Shown here one piece after another: positions 11,141 through 24,900 of a stretch of DNA of 64,000 nt. The notes under the pieces were generated by a model. It ran no database searches, was not told the origin of the DNA, and was given only the letters and a program-made list of their open reading frames with translations. Position 1 is the first letter of the stretch. Each line of letters begins with the position of its first letter. The stretch lies in assembly GCA_964007475.1 (NCBI GenBank), contig OZ023273.1, forward strand, positions 31,673,287-31,737,286, in the 5' to 3' direction. A program made the position numbers and the translations under genes. The DNA comes from Hybos culiciformis. Taxonomy: Eukaryota; Arthropoda; Insecta; Diptera; Hybotidae.

Positions 11141-11613
11141 CTACAAAAAAAAAGACCGGAATATTATTTAAACTAAAAACAATTTTATAGAAACGATTAG
11201 AAATATAAAATTTTAAAAATATTTTTTAAATAATAAAAATGTTTAATTATTATCAAATACTTTTTCATTAAACGAAAAACTCGAAACAAAATCATTTTGA
11301 TTCAAAAAAGAAAAATAATAATAAATAAAATTGTTATGAATGAATGAAGTAGTGGAAAATCGAATTGAAATGTAAATAAAATTAAACGTCAAAATGTGGA
11401 ACGAATAAGAATGGAACATGAACAGAGAAGACGCCGAATGAATTTTGAAGCGGCTGAAAATATTTATTAATAGATAGGATTGCATCCAGATGGCGCAAAT
11501 ACTACATTTTGTCGAATTTCCGCTATACGGAACAATGACGCTTTTTAAATGATGTTTTCTTCAGTTTTTTTGAATTTTTTCTTTATTTTATTGACCCTAA
11601 TAGATTTCACATA
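11141..11613. other. Upstream flank of MTIF2, missing 5' exon expected nearby or beyond
   Basis: The MTIF2 exon at 11140 starts after a clear acceptor (T-run then GTAG), so at least one more exon lies upstream. A minus-strand frame starting at 11485 (MQSYLLINIFSRFKIHSASS) is rich in hydroxylated, hydrophobic and basic residues like a mitochondrial presequence. However, no consensus donor in the right phase ends it: GTATTT near its end is in the wrong phase. I therefore do not call it an exon. The plus strand at 11398-11470 carries a short arginine-rich frame. Confidence 0.4.
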
Positions 11614-11621
11614 GAGAGCTC

Positions 11622-12010
11622 GGTGTAACTACAGTTTCCTTGAACCCCTCAGAATGGGCTGAAACTTGGAGGGGGGATAGAGGCGGTGCCCAAACTCCCA
11701 AAACTGAAATCAGTTCTTGGGGCAAAGGCCCCGTTTTGGAGATAGGACCCCAAAGTTTTCATATATTTTGTATGGGAAAATTTTTTTTTTTGCTCGATTT
11801 GCCCAATTTTTTAGAAAAGGAATGGGGCAAATCGAGCAAAAAAAAAAAAAATTGCCCATACAAAATGTATGAAAACTTTGGGGGGTCCTATCTCCAAAAC
11901 GGGGCCTTTGCCCAAGAACTGATTTCAGTTTTGGGAGTTTGGGCACCGCCTCTATCCCCCCTCCAAGTTTCAGCCCATTCTGAGGGGTTCAAGGAAACTG
12001 TAGTTTAGCC
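11622..12010. mobile_element. Nearly perfect foldback transposon (389 bp)
   Basis: The left half (11622 to about 11807) and right half (about 11826 to 12010) are reverse complements with only a few mismatches, separated by a short loop. The ends are GGTGTAACTACAGTTTCC and GGCTAAACTACAGTTTCC read inward. A perfect 8-bp duplication GAGAGCTC flanks it (11614-11621 and 12011-12018). The arms contain runs of C and G that stand out from the AT-rich host DNA. Eight-base duplications fit hAT, and GG-start ends with 8-9 bp duplications also fit Merlin. Frames of 122 and 78 codons on the two strands are by-products of the palindrome. Confidence 0.88.
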
Positions 12011-12018
12011 GAGAGCTC

Positions 12019-12929
12019 TATTTAAATTCTAGGTAGAGACCAACTCTATGTAAAAATCTATAGTGTCTCGGCACCTTTCTTTTATAATGTTGATAATTTA
12101 TCAGTAACTGGATAGTTCGGTTTTTCCGGATATCAAGAAACCAACTGATTTTCCTTTTTTTATTTTCATGTCTGTTGAATTTTATTCTTAAATTTTCCAC
12201 CTCATTAAAAGTTGTTTTGTTTTTTAACTTTGTTTTATTTGACACAAAAGCTAAAATTAGTTTACAAAAAGCTTCGGTATCATAAAAAATACAAACCAAA
12301 AATACAAACACCCAACGAAAATTTAGTGGAAGCAAACCAAGTACAAAACACACAAATAACCTATTTTTTCCCCCAAAGCATGAAATTCACGGTTTGTAAC
12401 CTGAATCCTGTAAAAGTTATTACTTTTTCAGGATAATCGAATTATGTAACCTGTACAATTTGAGTCCATTTCATTAGAAAATTTCCAATTATCGGATAAA
12501 TACGAATTCAATATACATATACATATTCGAATAATAAAATATGTAAAGTAGAATTCGTATAAAAACATTTTAGAATCGAAATATATAATTAACAACTACT
12601 CTGATCCTGGTTGAATAGGTACTTCTACCTTTCACAATATGTACCTTAAAAAAATTGTTATCTTTTAAAAATAAGTTTTAGAATATTAAAAATCTCAAAC
12701 TGTAAAAAGCTTTGCATGCTTTTGTAAAATAAGTACATGTTTTTATCCGAAATGCTTTTTCCAAACGTTACGATTTAAAATAAATAATAAAACTAAAGGT
12801 ATTTTCTCCAACAAGTTTTCTTCTTATTTAGGCACAAAACTTGAAATTTCAATTTAATTTACTTGGAAAATTCACATTTTAGAAATGAAGAATAGTAATA
12901 TAATAAAAGAAAGAAGAAGATGAGTGTTT
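12019..12929. other. Non-coding DNA upstream of a candidate exon
   Basis: Overlapping short frames at about 12018-12436 on both strands show no recognisable domain. If the exon at 12930 is real, this region would contain its promoter and 5' untranslated region. Confidence 0.35.
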
Positions 12930-12990
12930 ATGTTATCAAAATTGACACAAAAAATAAAGTGGAAAAATAATTCTGAAGAATTATCAAATG
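12930..12990 (+). CDS. Speculative first coding exon of a plus-strand gene
   Basis: ATG at 12930 opens 20 codons (MLSKLTQKIKW, then KNNSEELSN) and ends in G before a very strong donor, ATG|GTAAGTACG, at 12991. An in-frame TGA lies two codons upstream of the ATG, which limits the start. The peptide has no low-complexity run, unlike most open frames in this DNA. Against it: the ATG has a poor context (T at -3), and another ATG ten bases upstream opens a 16-codon frame that overlaps it. No partner exon was found downstream, and I do not recognise the protein. If real, its first intron is long and may fill much of the rest of the window. Confidence 0.3.
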
Positions 12991-13731
12991 GTAAGTACGA
13001 ATTAGCTGCACTATAAGTCATAACAACAACTTATCGTGACTTTGGTGAATTAGTGATCAAAAAAGACACTATAACATTATATTTACGACGAGAAATAAAT
13101 GTTTCATACACTATTATAGTAGATAAGTATGTATAGTAGTAGGTACATAATGTAGGTACATACATGTATTTACATATAGGTACAATAGATATATCTAGTC
13201 TTTTATTTAATATTTTTTTTGTTTTGTTAAAAATCGAAATTATTTAATACCTACTAGCTGGCCTTGGATTGCCTAGAAAATGTTTGTAAATCAGGTCGCC
13301 CTAAATGAAAAAAAAAAAAATACTCATAAAAATTAAGAAAATTCTACAACTTATAGATCAAAAATAAAAATAGGAGTGTGGTTCCAATCACTATATACCT
13401 ATATCTACCTACCTATATATAATATATCGTCTGCTCAGTATAAATAATAATAGTGTTTGATAGAGGTATACGCTGTTATTAGTGTGGCTCTACCATTTAA
13501 GCTAACTATGGACGACCGCCAAGCTTTTTGGGGCGCCAAAATCTGTTTTGCTAAATCCATTTCACAATTTTTTTACAACTTTAAATGCGTTTTACCCAAA
13601 ACTATTCTTTCTCATATACAGTGTTAGTAGGTATACTGACCAGACGATATGCAAGTTTTGATTTGATTGAGATTTATAAAATTTACAAAAGTTATGAAAA
13701 AAATAACGTATAGGTATTTATATAATTTAGA
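12991..13731. other. Non-coding AT-rich DNA with fragmentary repeats
   Basis: It contains several TAGGTACATA/ACCTACCTATA motifs. A patch near 13510-13545 (GGACGACCGCCAAGC then GGGGCGCCAAAATC) resembles fragments of hAT-type elements, but I find no paired ends. Confidence 0.45.
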
Positions 13732-13783
13732 GGAGGCCAAGACTCGAATTGGGTCCCTGCGCCATTGAAGAAGAAGAAGAATT
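13732..13783 (+). mobile_element. LINE 3'-end fragment with GAA tail
   Basis: The stretch GGCCAAGACTCGAATTGGG, then CGCCATTGAAGAAGAAG, resembles the 3' ends of insect non-LTR retrotransposons. These often finish with a GAGGCCAAGACC...TTGGGTC...CGCCATT motif followed by a short simple repeat, here about five GAA units. Only this tail is present, as expected for a 5'-truncated insertion. The identification rests on motif memory rather than an alignment. Confidence 0.45.
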
Positions 13784-13785
13784 TA

Positions 13786-16700
13786 AATTATTTTCATAAT
13801 TTTCATTATTTCGTAACAAACCCTCCCTTTCTCCTGGGTTAATACGGTCTTCATTGTGTATACTTCCCTTGTCTAGAGCTTAATTATTTTCATCTGAAGT
13901 TTAATTAAACCAAATAAAATACACAATTATTACTTTTAATTTCTAATATATTTCTATAGCTAGCATAACATAGTTAGATTTATTCCAGCTGTTTTTGCAT
14001 TGCCAATGAAGATTTCTAAAAAATTTCAAGATTTAAAAATGAAATGTGAAAAATTTGTATTAAAAGAATATTCGGAAATTTCTCTAACATACTTTTTATT
14101 ACAATTATAACTAATAGCAGATAAATATTAATTATATATTATTACTTTGTTATGTATAGGTAAGGTAGGTTCACATATATTTATGTACAATAATCATTTT
14201 TCACAGTAAATTATTGCTGACGAACTGAAAACATTTTTTTTTAAACATATATAAAGCACCAACAAACCAGAAATATGTATGTGTTTATATATATATAAAA
14301 TAATAATAATATGCAAGTAAACAATGAAATTAAATAATTTTTTTTCTTAGAATTCAACGCGTGAAAGTCAAATATCTCATCTCAATAGTAAACAAACTTA
14401 ATGTAATATATTGTCTATTTGTAGGATATTAAGAGACCCTGTTAAGTAAGCCAATTTTAATGTAATTGTAAATATGTAAGATTATGTATATGAATTTATC
14501 TAGATAGATATACATATTTATAATAATATATCCATTTACTTGTTGAAGGAAATCAAGCATTAAATAAAAAAATAAAAAAAAAATATATATATAAAATATC
14601 AGTAGGTTTGTTTAAAATTATTTCCATTTCCAAAATTAATGCAATTTTTTTTTTTTAATTTTACTTTAAATTTATATTATTATTGATATAAATTCGTAAG
14701 TACCTTGTCACTATGCCTTTAAATTAATTTTTTTTGTTCAGTTTGTAATAAATATATATGTAAGTAAGTATTTACCTATTAACTACAGCTATAAAAATCG
14801 AGCGGACGAGCATTAGTTATATAGTGATAACATTAAATTATGTATATAAAACGACTTAAATTACTTTAGTTTTGTATCTTTTGTTAAAACAGACCTTCAA
14901 GTCTTCAAAACAAAATTTTTTTTGATAATAATTTTATATATCATAGTTTTATCATGACATCAATTAGTCAGAAGATTACTATTAAATGTCGTTGTTTTTC
15001 TCAATCGGACTAACAAATTTAATATAATTCAATGTTAAATTAATCATGGTTACAATACTTCTCCATCTTATATACTGATCAAATTGTTATAAAAAAATCT
15101 TCAATTTCCATTAAGTCACACTCTTAGATTTAAGAAAAAAAAACCTAAATTGCATCACTTAAGAACTTAATTAAACATTATTTTCCTGCACTAAACAAAA
15201 TTCCGACAACAATAATAATATTATTTATAGGGTTAATCGACAATTATTTTGATCATAGTTATAACCTTACATTGACTAACATGGAAGGTGATCTAAAAAA
15301 AAAACAATAGTAAATACATTGACCTTATTTAATAATAAGACGAAGTTTTTCAATATTTGTAATGTAATTGAAATCATGTTATATCATTCACCCAGTTTAA
15401 TTACTTCTATGGTTATAAGCTTTTTTATTGCCACAAAAACTAGAAGGTACCTTACAGATCTTAAATAAAAATAAAATTCAAATCCTAACTTAACAAACAC
15501 CACGAATTCTGATGTTTGTCTTATTTTAAAATAAAATTATGTTTTTTCTTATTATTCAAGTATTGATTATTATTTCCTACATTTTTCAATATAATAATAA
15601 TATAAATTCATCGTAATAGTCGTAATGACATTAATCGAAGATACTTTGAGATTTTTATTAGCATCATCTAATATTCGAATAATTTACAATTTTTAAATTA
15701 CTTTATTATACAAATATAATTGTCTTAGTTTGTTAGTATTGCATATAATAATTATATAGTACAAGATACACAGAGACAAAACCATTTACTTTAAATCAAA
15801 TAAACTTACGATTTTAATACTGGCAATTTTGACTGCCAGCCAAATATTTTCAGAAATACGTACCTATATCTATTATATTATATCTTAATTATATCAATAA
15901 TTTAGAGGTACAAAAAAACTGCAACCTATGACTTATTCTTTAATATTCTTCTATGTTCGTCTCAAAAAGGGTTCAATTGTTATTTTAAAGTCAAAAGTAA
16001 TTATGACGGTATTTAAAAAAAAAAAAAGATAATATTTCATTAGCATCATTCAATTTTATATTTTCATATGCCTTTATAACTTTTTCAAGTGTGTGAATAA
16101 TGATGTTTTTTTTTGCTTACAAAAAGAAAAAAAAATTAAAACACATTATAAATTATTATTATTCGGCCATGCTTGTTTATTTTATGCTCCGCCTTTTCTT
16201 CTGAAATCTTATTCTTTTTATAATGTTTACGCTTTTATATAAATTTTTCTCTGAATTAGCTTTATATCGTTCATTGTCGTTACAACCAGATTAAAATAAA
16301 ATATTATATGTAGGTTTAATATATTGTTTAACACTTCCATTAGTCATTACATTATCATAAGAGTTCATAATATTCTCATCTTAATTTCTTATACTATTAC
16401 TCTTACTTACATCTTATAACATGTTCTCGCTTAGCCTTAACACTATGAAAATTTTATATTTTTACCTAACTGTTCACACCATACTAAAACACTAATTTAT
16501 TTTCTTTTAATAAATCTTTAATTAAAACTAAAAACTAAAATTATAGTTTATAATTTATTTCATTCGAATATTATACATATAGGGTGAGGACCTATATTAC
16601 TAATTTTATACATATATTTTACATATATTTTTTTTTAATCATTTCAATGACTGGGAAAACCGACTTTATTTTTGTCTAAGAAAATGAATCAGATCTATAA

Positions 16701-18752
16701 TCACACTTTTAAAGCACTTAACTTTTTGCTATATATAAATCATTTTAAATTATGAATGTTTTAAATTGATTATTATTATAATTCATAATAAATACCCTCT
16801 GAGTCTAAGTTATCAATGACAATACATTGTATTGATATCATGTACATCGATTTTGTTATTAATTAATTAGACTGTGTGACGCGATTGTCAAAACACTTTT
16901 TTTTTTTATTTTGTTTTATTGATTGTAATAAATAAAGCGATAATATATAACAATAGTATGATTTGGCACATAAAATGAGATTGGGAACTAAAGTACATAG
17001 ATATAATTTGAGTTGTGAATCATTTAAACTTAAAAATATTATACAAATATGTCATAAGAAAATTATACTATGTTAGTTTGAGTCAGTATCTCCTCTTTCA
17101 AAAATGAATTATAAAAATTAGTTAGATAAATCTAAGCATGATAACCGATCCATTGACATTCTATTCCCTCTTATAAAATTATGTTTAGATGAATAATACG
17201 GAAATTTTAGTTTAACAAAAAATTATACTATACTTTTTTTTTGTTATACAAAATGTACTAATTTCAAGCAGCTATCGATTAATATATTAAAAATATAATT
17301 TATGAATAATAATGTTATTTTCGTGTTCCGTGTTGTTGTAAAATTAATAAAATTTATTTTGTCCACGTGTGTGAATTTTTCATTTTGTCATATGTTTGAC
17401 CATAGTCCTACAATGTATAATATTGTAAAGGTAAAATTATTATTATATCAATTAATTATATTGGTACTATAAATATATTTGGGTTGATTATAAATATAAT
17501 GTATAATAAGCTAATTTTGGAAATAGAATTACATTAAAATTAAATACCTATTATAGCAAAAAGAAAATAAGATTTGACAAATATTCAAACTCAAATCAAT
17601 CAATAATTTTGATGTTATACATATGAACATTTTTTTTGTATATATCTTATTTACTGAGTAAGTCTAAGAATACTTTCAAAATTCTTAAACCTTAAGAAAT
17701 TCAAGTTGAACTTAAATTTTTCTGTATAGTTAATAAATTTAGTTAATAAATTTAATAAATATTGTCACAGTAAAAACAATAATTTCAACTAGGTATAGGC
17801 AATAAAAAAAATAAAAAAATTCTTCAGCTCAATGAAACACTAATTTAGTTGAGATTTTCAATGAAAATCACCTTTATAAATAATAAACATTACAAGACAA
17901 AAAAAAAATAAAATAAAATTTAAATGTATATATTTTTATTTTCTTTTCGTAACACAATTATTGTAATGTTTTTATGTAATAAAAAAAAAAATAAAGAACG
18001 CGATTTGATCAAATATTTATTTATAAAATAAAAGAAGAAAATACATATTATATATATGTATACAAATGTAAAATGTATGTTATATAAATGTTACATATAC
18101 ATTTATTATAAATAAAAATATACAATAAAAAAAAACACCGTATATACTTATATTATATATACATATATTAAAAAAAAATAATAATAATAATAATATCAAC
18201 AATCACATTGTCAATAATTTAAGTGAATTTATTTACAAAGTACGCCAATGTAAATTGTAAATAAAATATAATGGTGAATTTGTAGTATTTTTGTTCAGAA
18301 AAAATAATAAAAAAAAATATATAAATATATATATATTTATATAAATTTTGTGTTTGTTTCTTTGATTTGAAATAATCAGGATATATCATCAATGAAAACA
18401 GGATAAATTTTGGGTATAAATACAGAGTAGAAGTATAGAGAAACAAAAAAAAAAAAGTATGTACAATGAAATCAAATTCTCGTGTTGCTAAAAAAAAAAA
18501 AAAGAAGTAAAATGATTTATTTACTGAATTTATTTTGTTTTTTTTTTCAAGAAAATTTTTATTTCAATATTATTCAAATTTAAGAAATAAAAAAAAAAGA
18601 GACTGAAGTAAATACAATTTTTAATAGGTTTTTTTTTTACTAATATTTTTGGGTGAACTACATACTCATATATGTATCTATTAGCAAAGAGAAGTAAAAA
18701 AGTATGAAATGTTGGATGTTGCATTAGAAACTGATTTTTTTCCTATAAACGT
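13786..18752. other. Gene desert, AT-rich, no gene seen
   Basis: About 5 kb dominated by A/T runs and ATATAT or AAT microsatellites, for example (AAT)n near 18176-18195. No frame with protein-like composition, no structured RNA and no transposon ends were recognised. Confidence 0.6.
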
Positions 18753-18902
18753 ACTGAAAAAACAGATTGCTGCGGCAGCTATATTTTTGCTATGAATATA
18801 GTTCAAATGGAATAACTAGTGGATGACATTAATAAAATTTGCTATTTGTCATAATATCTGTTCATTTGATTGTAGCAATATTTGTCACAAAAATTTCAGA
18901 CA
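18753..18902. repeat. Repeat family copy 1 (truncated)
   Basis: It begins ACTGAAAAAACAGATTGCTG and continues GGCAGCTATATTTTTGCTATG. The block CTGTT, then GATTGTAGCAATATTTGTCAC, matches the reverse complement of the copy at 43.5-44.1 kb (near 43780-43812). The far end was not found. Confidence 0.65.
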
Positions 18903-21900
18903 CTCATATTGTTTGAAAAAAATCCTTTTTGTTATTTATTATGTTAGAATTATGAAATGTGGACTGCTTTCTGGCTCACTGCTTCCCGGCTGTATCTGTG
19001 AACTAGGCAGCTTCAGAAAGATTGTGAACTATTTTCTTTGAACTAGTTCTCGGTTTGATCTTAATTGAATCTTATCCTGTTATATACAAATACCAAATCC
19101 GTACTTTTTTACGTAAATCTATTCCACCTAGTATTTTGGTTATTAACTAATGCAAAAACAATGAGATCTTTGAAAAGATACACGAGAATTCTGTAAAAGA
19201 AATAAAGTCTTTAATTATAATGTATAGTTCTTAAAATGATTTCATATGTAAAATTTTTTATTCAATTTTAAGTAACAATATTAAAATTAATTTGTATAAT
19301 TACATTTTATATATATAATATTATTTAAATACGAACAAAAAAAATACAAATTTTTAACATCCGTTTTTCACCCTCTTAATGCGGATGTATTTATTTTGAA
19401 AAAATTAAATTGTTTCATTATTGTTATTGTACCATAGTTAATTCACTCCATACGCCCAAAAAATAACAATAATTCCAAACAATAAATTTGTGTTTTTTTT
19501 TTTTATTTAGAGTAAAGTATGTTTAATAACAGTTTCAGGTTCTTTTTCAGGTCCTTATGCGTTTTCAATACATAAATTTTTTTTTTTTTTGTGATCCTGA
19601 AATTGTGCGCGCGATATAAAGAAGAACAGTGAAAAAAAAAAAGGAAATTAATGCACAATAGAATTTTTTGAGCTGCAGTACATAGCATAGTTATATGCAT
19701 TTATCCATATAATCACCCTTGAAGAGTTTAAGGGTTATTGTTATATTATTATATAAAAAAATAATAATAATAACGAACGTAGGTTGTAGCAATTTATAAA
19801 TTTTTTTTTGAATAACAAAAAAAAAAGACAAAATAAAAGAATTTTCCTTATATATTAAAGTCCTTGAGGTCTTTTTAGAATGGTTTACCTTTTGTAACTG
19901 AATGCTTATTATATGGTTTTTATAATTTTGCAAATCTTGTTTCAATTGATTAATGTGTTTTATTTCAAATTATTGTACGGAGAAGAAAACTTTTTATAAC
20001 TTTTTATTATTTTTTTTGGAAATTAGTAGGTATATCTTTTTGATCCATAGTTTCAAAGTTTTTGCATTTTCCGATATAATTAGTCGATACATTTTTTTTC
20101 ACCTATATTTTAATTTAATTTATTATTTTTATTTTTATAATTTATTTATAATTTAATTTGTAATTTATGAAGAAGATGTTTATGAAGTTATGAAGTCAAA
20201 TTTTCTTCACAATAAAAGTTTGAAAATGATATAACAAAAATTTGAAAGACTGGTTGTAAATAAATGTCAATAAAACGTCTGGCTGTAGATAAATTTCAAT
20301 AAAACAAGACCCTTTTTAAAGAAAATTATTTGAGACTTCTAATATATATAATTAAGGATCGCTCTTAAGTAGTAGTTCAGGTTTGAAACCGCCATTTAGC
20401 ACTGTTATTCGTGAAAAACTCAGAAAATCGTAATCAACCCGCAAAAACGCAACAAAAACCCCGAAAACCGTGAAAAAAACCAAATTAATTAGGAAAATAG
20501 ATAAATATTTATAAATAAATTTAGGTTTTATTTAATATTTTATATATTTAGATTAATTTAAAGTATTCTAGAACAAATCTAAATATGAATATTTTCCAAA
20601 AATTAATAATGAATAAACTATGCTACAAAACCATTTTTAGTTAAATAAAAAAATTTTTTTTTTGCTCATTGACAGTTGTTATATTTTTATTTTTAACATG
20701 TAGAAACTTTTATTATAAAATATACTAAAAATATATATTTCAAGTGCGGTTTACTGTAAATGATTGACACCACTACAGTATATCACAAAAATAATGTCCT
20801 CAAAAACTATAAAGAGGTTTTCCACAGCATATTGTGATAATTGTCATTTCTGTTTTTTTTTTTCTAAATATATACCTACATTGTACAATAATTCTAACAA
20901 AACGTTATATTTTCCTTAAAAAATATAGTGTGTATATAAAGTAATACAATAAATTTATCCTTTTTTGTATATATAGAACAAATGAAACTTAGTGGTTTAG
21001 AAAATGTGAAAATTCGAATATTGCGAAGATTTTTCATTTTACTTAAATCAATTTTAAATTAAACTCATTCATCCATAATAAATTTATTAATTTCTACAGT
21101 TGATTTCGCCTACATTAGAATTAAAAATTTCATATCTTCGGTACAAGATAGTTATGTCAGTTAGCCGTATTCAGTTTTCTGTGCGACATTAACAAATTGA
21201 TAATTATTTTGAGAGTTATTTAATAATAATAATATTTGTTAAAGTTAGAAATGTCCAGAGACTATATGCAAAAAACGGCGCTCAAATTAAGCTAAATTAA
21301 ATAAAGCAATCATTTCATTAACATCATAATATATATTTAGAAAACTAAAAGAACTTCTTTAGTTAATTTTTTTTAACCCGCTCCCATGTCAGATTTCTTT
21401 TCCTTATACACATTCCAAGCTATAATAATTAGAATAAGGAGGACAAGAATTGATTAAATTTTTTTTTTCTTTCAATTTACTTTTTTATGCTTTTTAAGTA
21501 GTTGTCATCAAGTCTGGACTATTTTCTTCTTTTTTTTTTTATTTGAAATGAAAATTGTCACATTTAGAATGCACATAACATTCTTTTCCTCATTAAAAAG
21601 AAAATATAAAACAAATTAATAGAAAAAGATTTTATGATTATGTTTTGTCTTTAGAAGAAAATACAGTTTTTTTTATACTTTTCGATGATCATTAAAATTA
21701 ATTCCACATTTTTAATTCATACAACGATATACACAAACCCAGCTAATACAAAACTACTTATTAGAACTGCATATATAACATTATATAGATTTTATAATTT
21801 AAAGTTAAGAATTTTTTTTAAAGAAATTGACCGAAGTTATGATATATACTAAAATGCAACGTGTTCAAAAAAAAATAAAATAAAAATTCGAGTTTAACAA

Positions 21901-24900
21901 AAAATCTTATCATGACACCGTGTAATAATGTTCATAATATTAATTAATTAAGTAACTTTATTTACATTTGTACACAGACTTTATTGTAAATAACAAATAT
22001 GTATACAGTGGAAAATTATACATACAATATACATATTTTTTTTTTTGTTATAAAAATAATATTTACTTGAAATCTGAATTGCTTATCATTGCTTATCATC
22101 GCTTTTTAATAAAATTAAATTATGCTATTCTAGGGAGGTTTCACAGCTTCTTAAATATAAGAAAAAAAAAATGAAAATAAAGCTATTGAATTGAAAAAAT
22201 TTCCACGAAAAGATAATTCTGAATATTTGATAAGAATTTTAGTTACAGTGAACTGAAAGTTCTAGATATAGTTATAATCCGAGATACAACCAACTTTTAA
22301 GGTGTGTTTTTTTAAGGCGGGCGAAAACAAGGAATGGTGAAAGAATCATGCATATAGAATTATTTATCATTTTAGATAATATTTCTTCTACTGAACAACA
22401 TTGCACTAGATTTAGGAGTACAATGATTTTCCTATATATGCGCAATACGCATTATTTACATAAAACTATGACGACCATTTTAACGATCCATGGTTTAAAT
22501 ATCACATATACAGTATTTATTTATAGAGATAATTAGTTAGAAAAAATTCAATTTAGAAATCATGATGGGTGGTCTAAAAAAATTTTGGTTTTTTTTTTTT
22601 TGTATAAATATCCGTGTAAATATATCGTCATCATAACATATATAATTTTTTTAAATTTTTTTTTTTTTATTAACCATCATAATTTTGAAAAGGTATTATT
22701 TTATGAAAAACCAATTTAAATATTTCAGGTGTGCAATATTTTAGTTTAATTTTTATTTTATTTTATTTTTTTTTTGTTAAAAATCAACAAAAATCGTCAC
22801 TTAAAACATAAATTTTCCATTTTGAAAAAAAAAAAACCCTCAAAAAACAAAATCATTAGATGGATCCTCTTGAGATTTTTTTTTTTTAAAATAATAAATA
22901 TTACAAAAAAAAAAAACCCGCACAGGTCGCCAATGTTAGTTATAACAAAAAATAATTATTAAGTTCGAATGAATGGGAGTTATTAAATTTGTGCTTGTTT
23001 TTAACTTTTCCGGATATAAACTTAAAGGGCTTGGATTTTTTTTGGATATTTTTATCTAGCATTTAAGAACAAATTAAAGATTTTTTTTATTTTATTTAAT
23101 TTGAATTATAATCGAAGAAAATGCATGTGCATCAAAAATTATGTAACTTCAATAAAAATCAGAATTTTTTACAAATAGATACTTAGTTTGTCTCAATTAT
23201 AATATTAATGATATTTTAAGTTTTCGAAAAAAATATCTTTAACAGGTATACCTAATGCAGTCTACGCATTTTCTTGAAGGAAATAAATAAATTTTAAATT
23301 TCTCTAAAATATTCTGCATACACCTGCTTTTGTATGGTGAAATATTTTATTTGACGTTTAACTTTTCAATCATATAATTTTAACATAATATACTTTTCCG
23401 ATTTTTGGATGTAAAGAAAGAAAAAATAATAAAATTATCACGTAAGATTTTCGCTATATGTATATAAATAATAATATACGATCTAGTCCAGGTAAAATAT
23501 AAATAAATTTATGCGCGCGGGCAATATTACTTAGAACTAAAATTTTCTTTGTGAATTTGCCGCTTAGCGCAATGTAAATATTTTTATATTAAATATCCAT
23601 AAGCATAAAAATATAAGTTTAAGTTTTTTTTTTTTTTTTTTTCTGCCTAGAAATATTCATTTAATTTTTTTTCTTTGTTTTTTATAAAAGATGCAAAACG
23701 ATTAATATTATACCTGGGTGTGCACTTTTAACCACTTAACAAAATGGAATCTTGTATAAAGGGAAAAAAAAAATTAAAATTTATTTTTCTTTGAGATGGA
23801 AAACTTAAAAGAAGTGCGTTTTCAACTTTCTAATTAACGTTGTCTTTAAAAAAAAATATTTGTATACAGTACATATATACTTATATATATATTTATTAGG
23901 AAATGTATATAAATATAAAATGTCCAAATATGAAAACGACATAATTAAAATGATTAAATAGGTATAAAATTAAATAAGTTTCCCATTTTTTTTTGGATAT
24001 TTCCTTAGGAATAAAACTTATAAAATGCTGAATTTTTAGGTTTTATAAGATATTTTGTAATTAAGATAAATTATGATTTTTTTTTAACAAGAACTGAAAT
24101 TTATTTTCTTTTAACTGTCTTCAGAAGAACTTTTTTTTGATTCAGCTAAGCGACCCAAAAGTTATTAAAATAAAAATTTGAATTTTGTTCCATAAAATAT
24201 GAACCCACAAAATATCTCCGAGTTCCATATCACTAATTAATTTTTGCACGAGTACTATTTTAGGTACTATCTGTAGTGGTTTTACTGAACGAGGTTAATA
24301 TGAAAAGTACTATAATTTAAAGTTACTAATGATAATATCGAAAAATCATATCAAAATATTAACTGAAGTATAATATTACAATAAAAATCTTTAAGCATGT
24401 AATTTTATGAATTTCCACTTCAAACTTATCCTCTTTCTTTTTAAGGATAAAAAATTAAATCCTTTATTACAATTGAAAAAAACAATAATCTCGCACTGTG
24501 GAGTTTTTGTTTTCAATTTTTATATTCAATATTATGTACTTTGAGTATACATACTTCGTTTTATATTAAAATATTAAAAGCGCACTAATGCATCTGTTTT
24601 CAATTTTTATTTTTCTTCAACAACAATGTACCTTTTGAATAATTTTTAATACTTTGACATTCATATTATAAATTAGAATTTAGTATAATGGCAAGAATTA
24701 GGATTATATTTTTGAATATACATATTAAAAATATAAAATTATTTTATGTCAGTGCAAAACATGTATCAAAAGAAATTTTCTTAAATATCTTGATTATGAT
24801 GTCCCTAACTTCATACCATGTTTTCGCCATTAATTTATTAATTAATAAATGAGGTATGACTTCTGTTGTACATTTTATGAACTTGTTCTATCAAAAATTC

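Noticed and set aside
11640..12008. 122-codon plus frame and 78-codon minus frame
   Set aside because: Both lie entirely inside the foldback element and encode mirror-image translations of its arms; they are by-products of the palindrome.
13505..13545. GC-richer patch resembling hAT element interior
   Set aside because: No paired terminal repeats or target duplication could be found, so it is mentioned only as part of the surrounding block.
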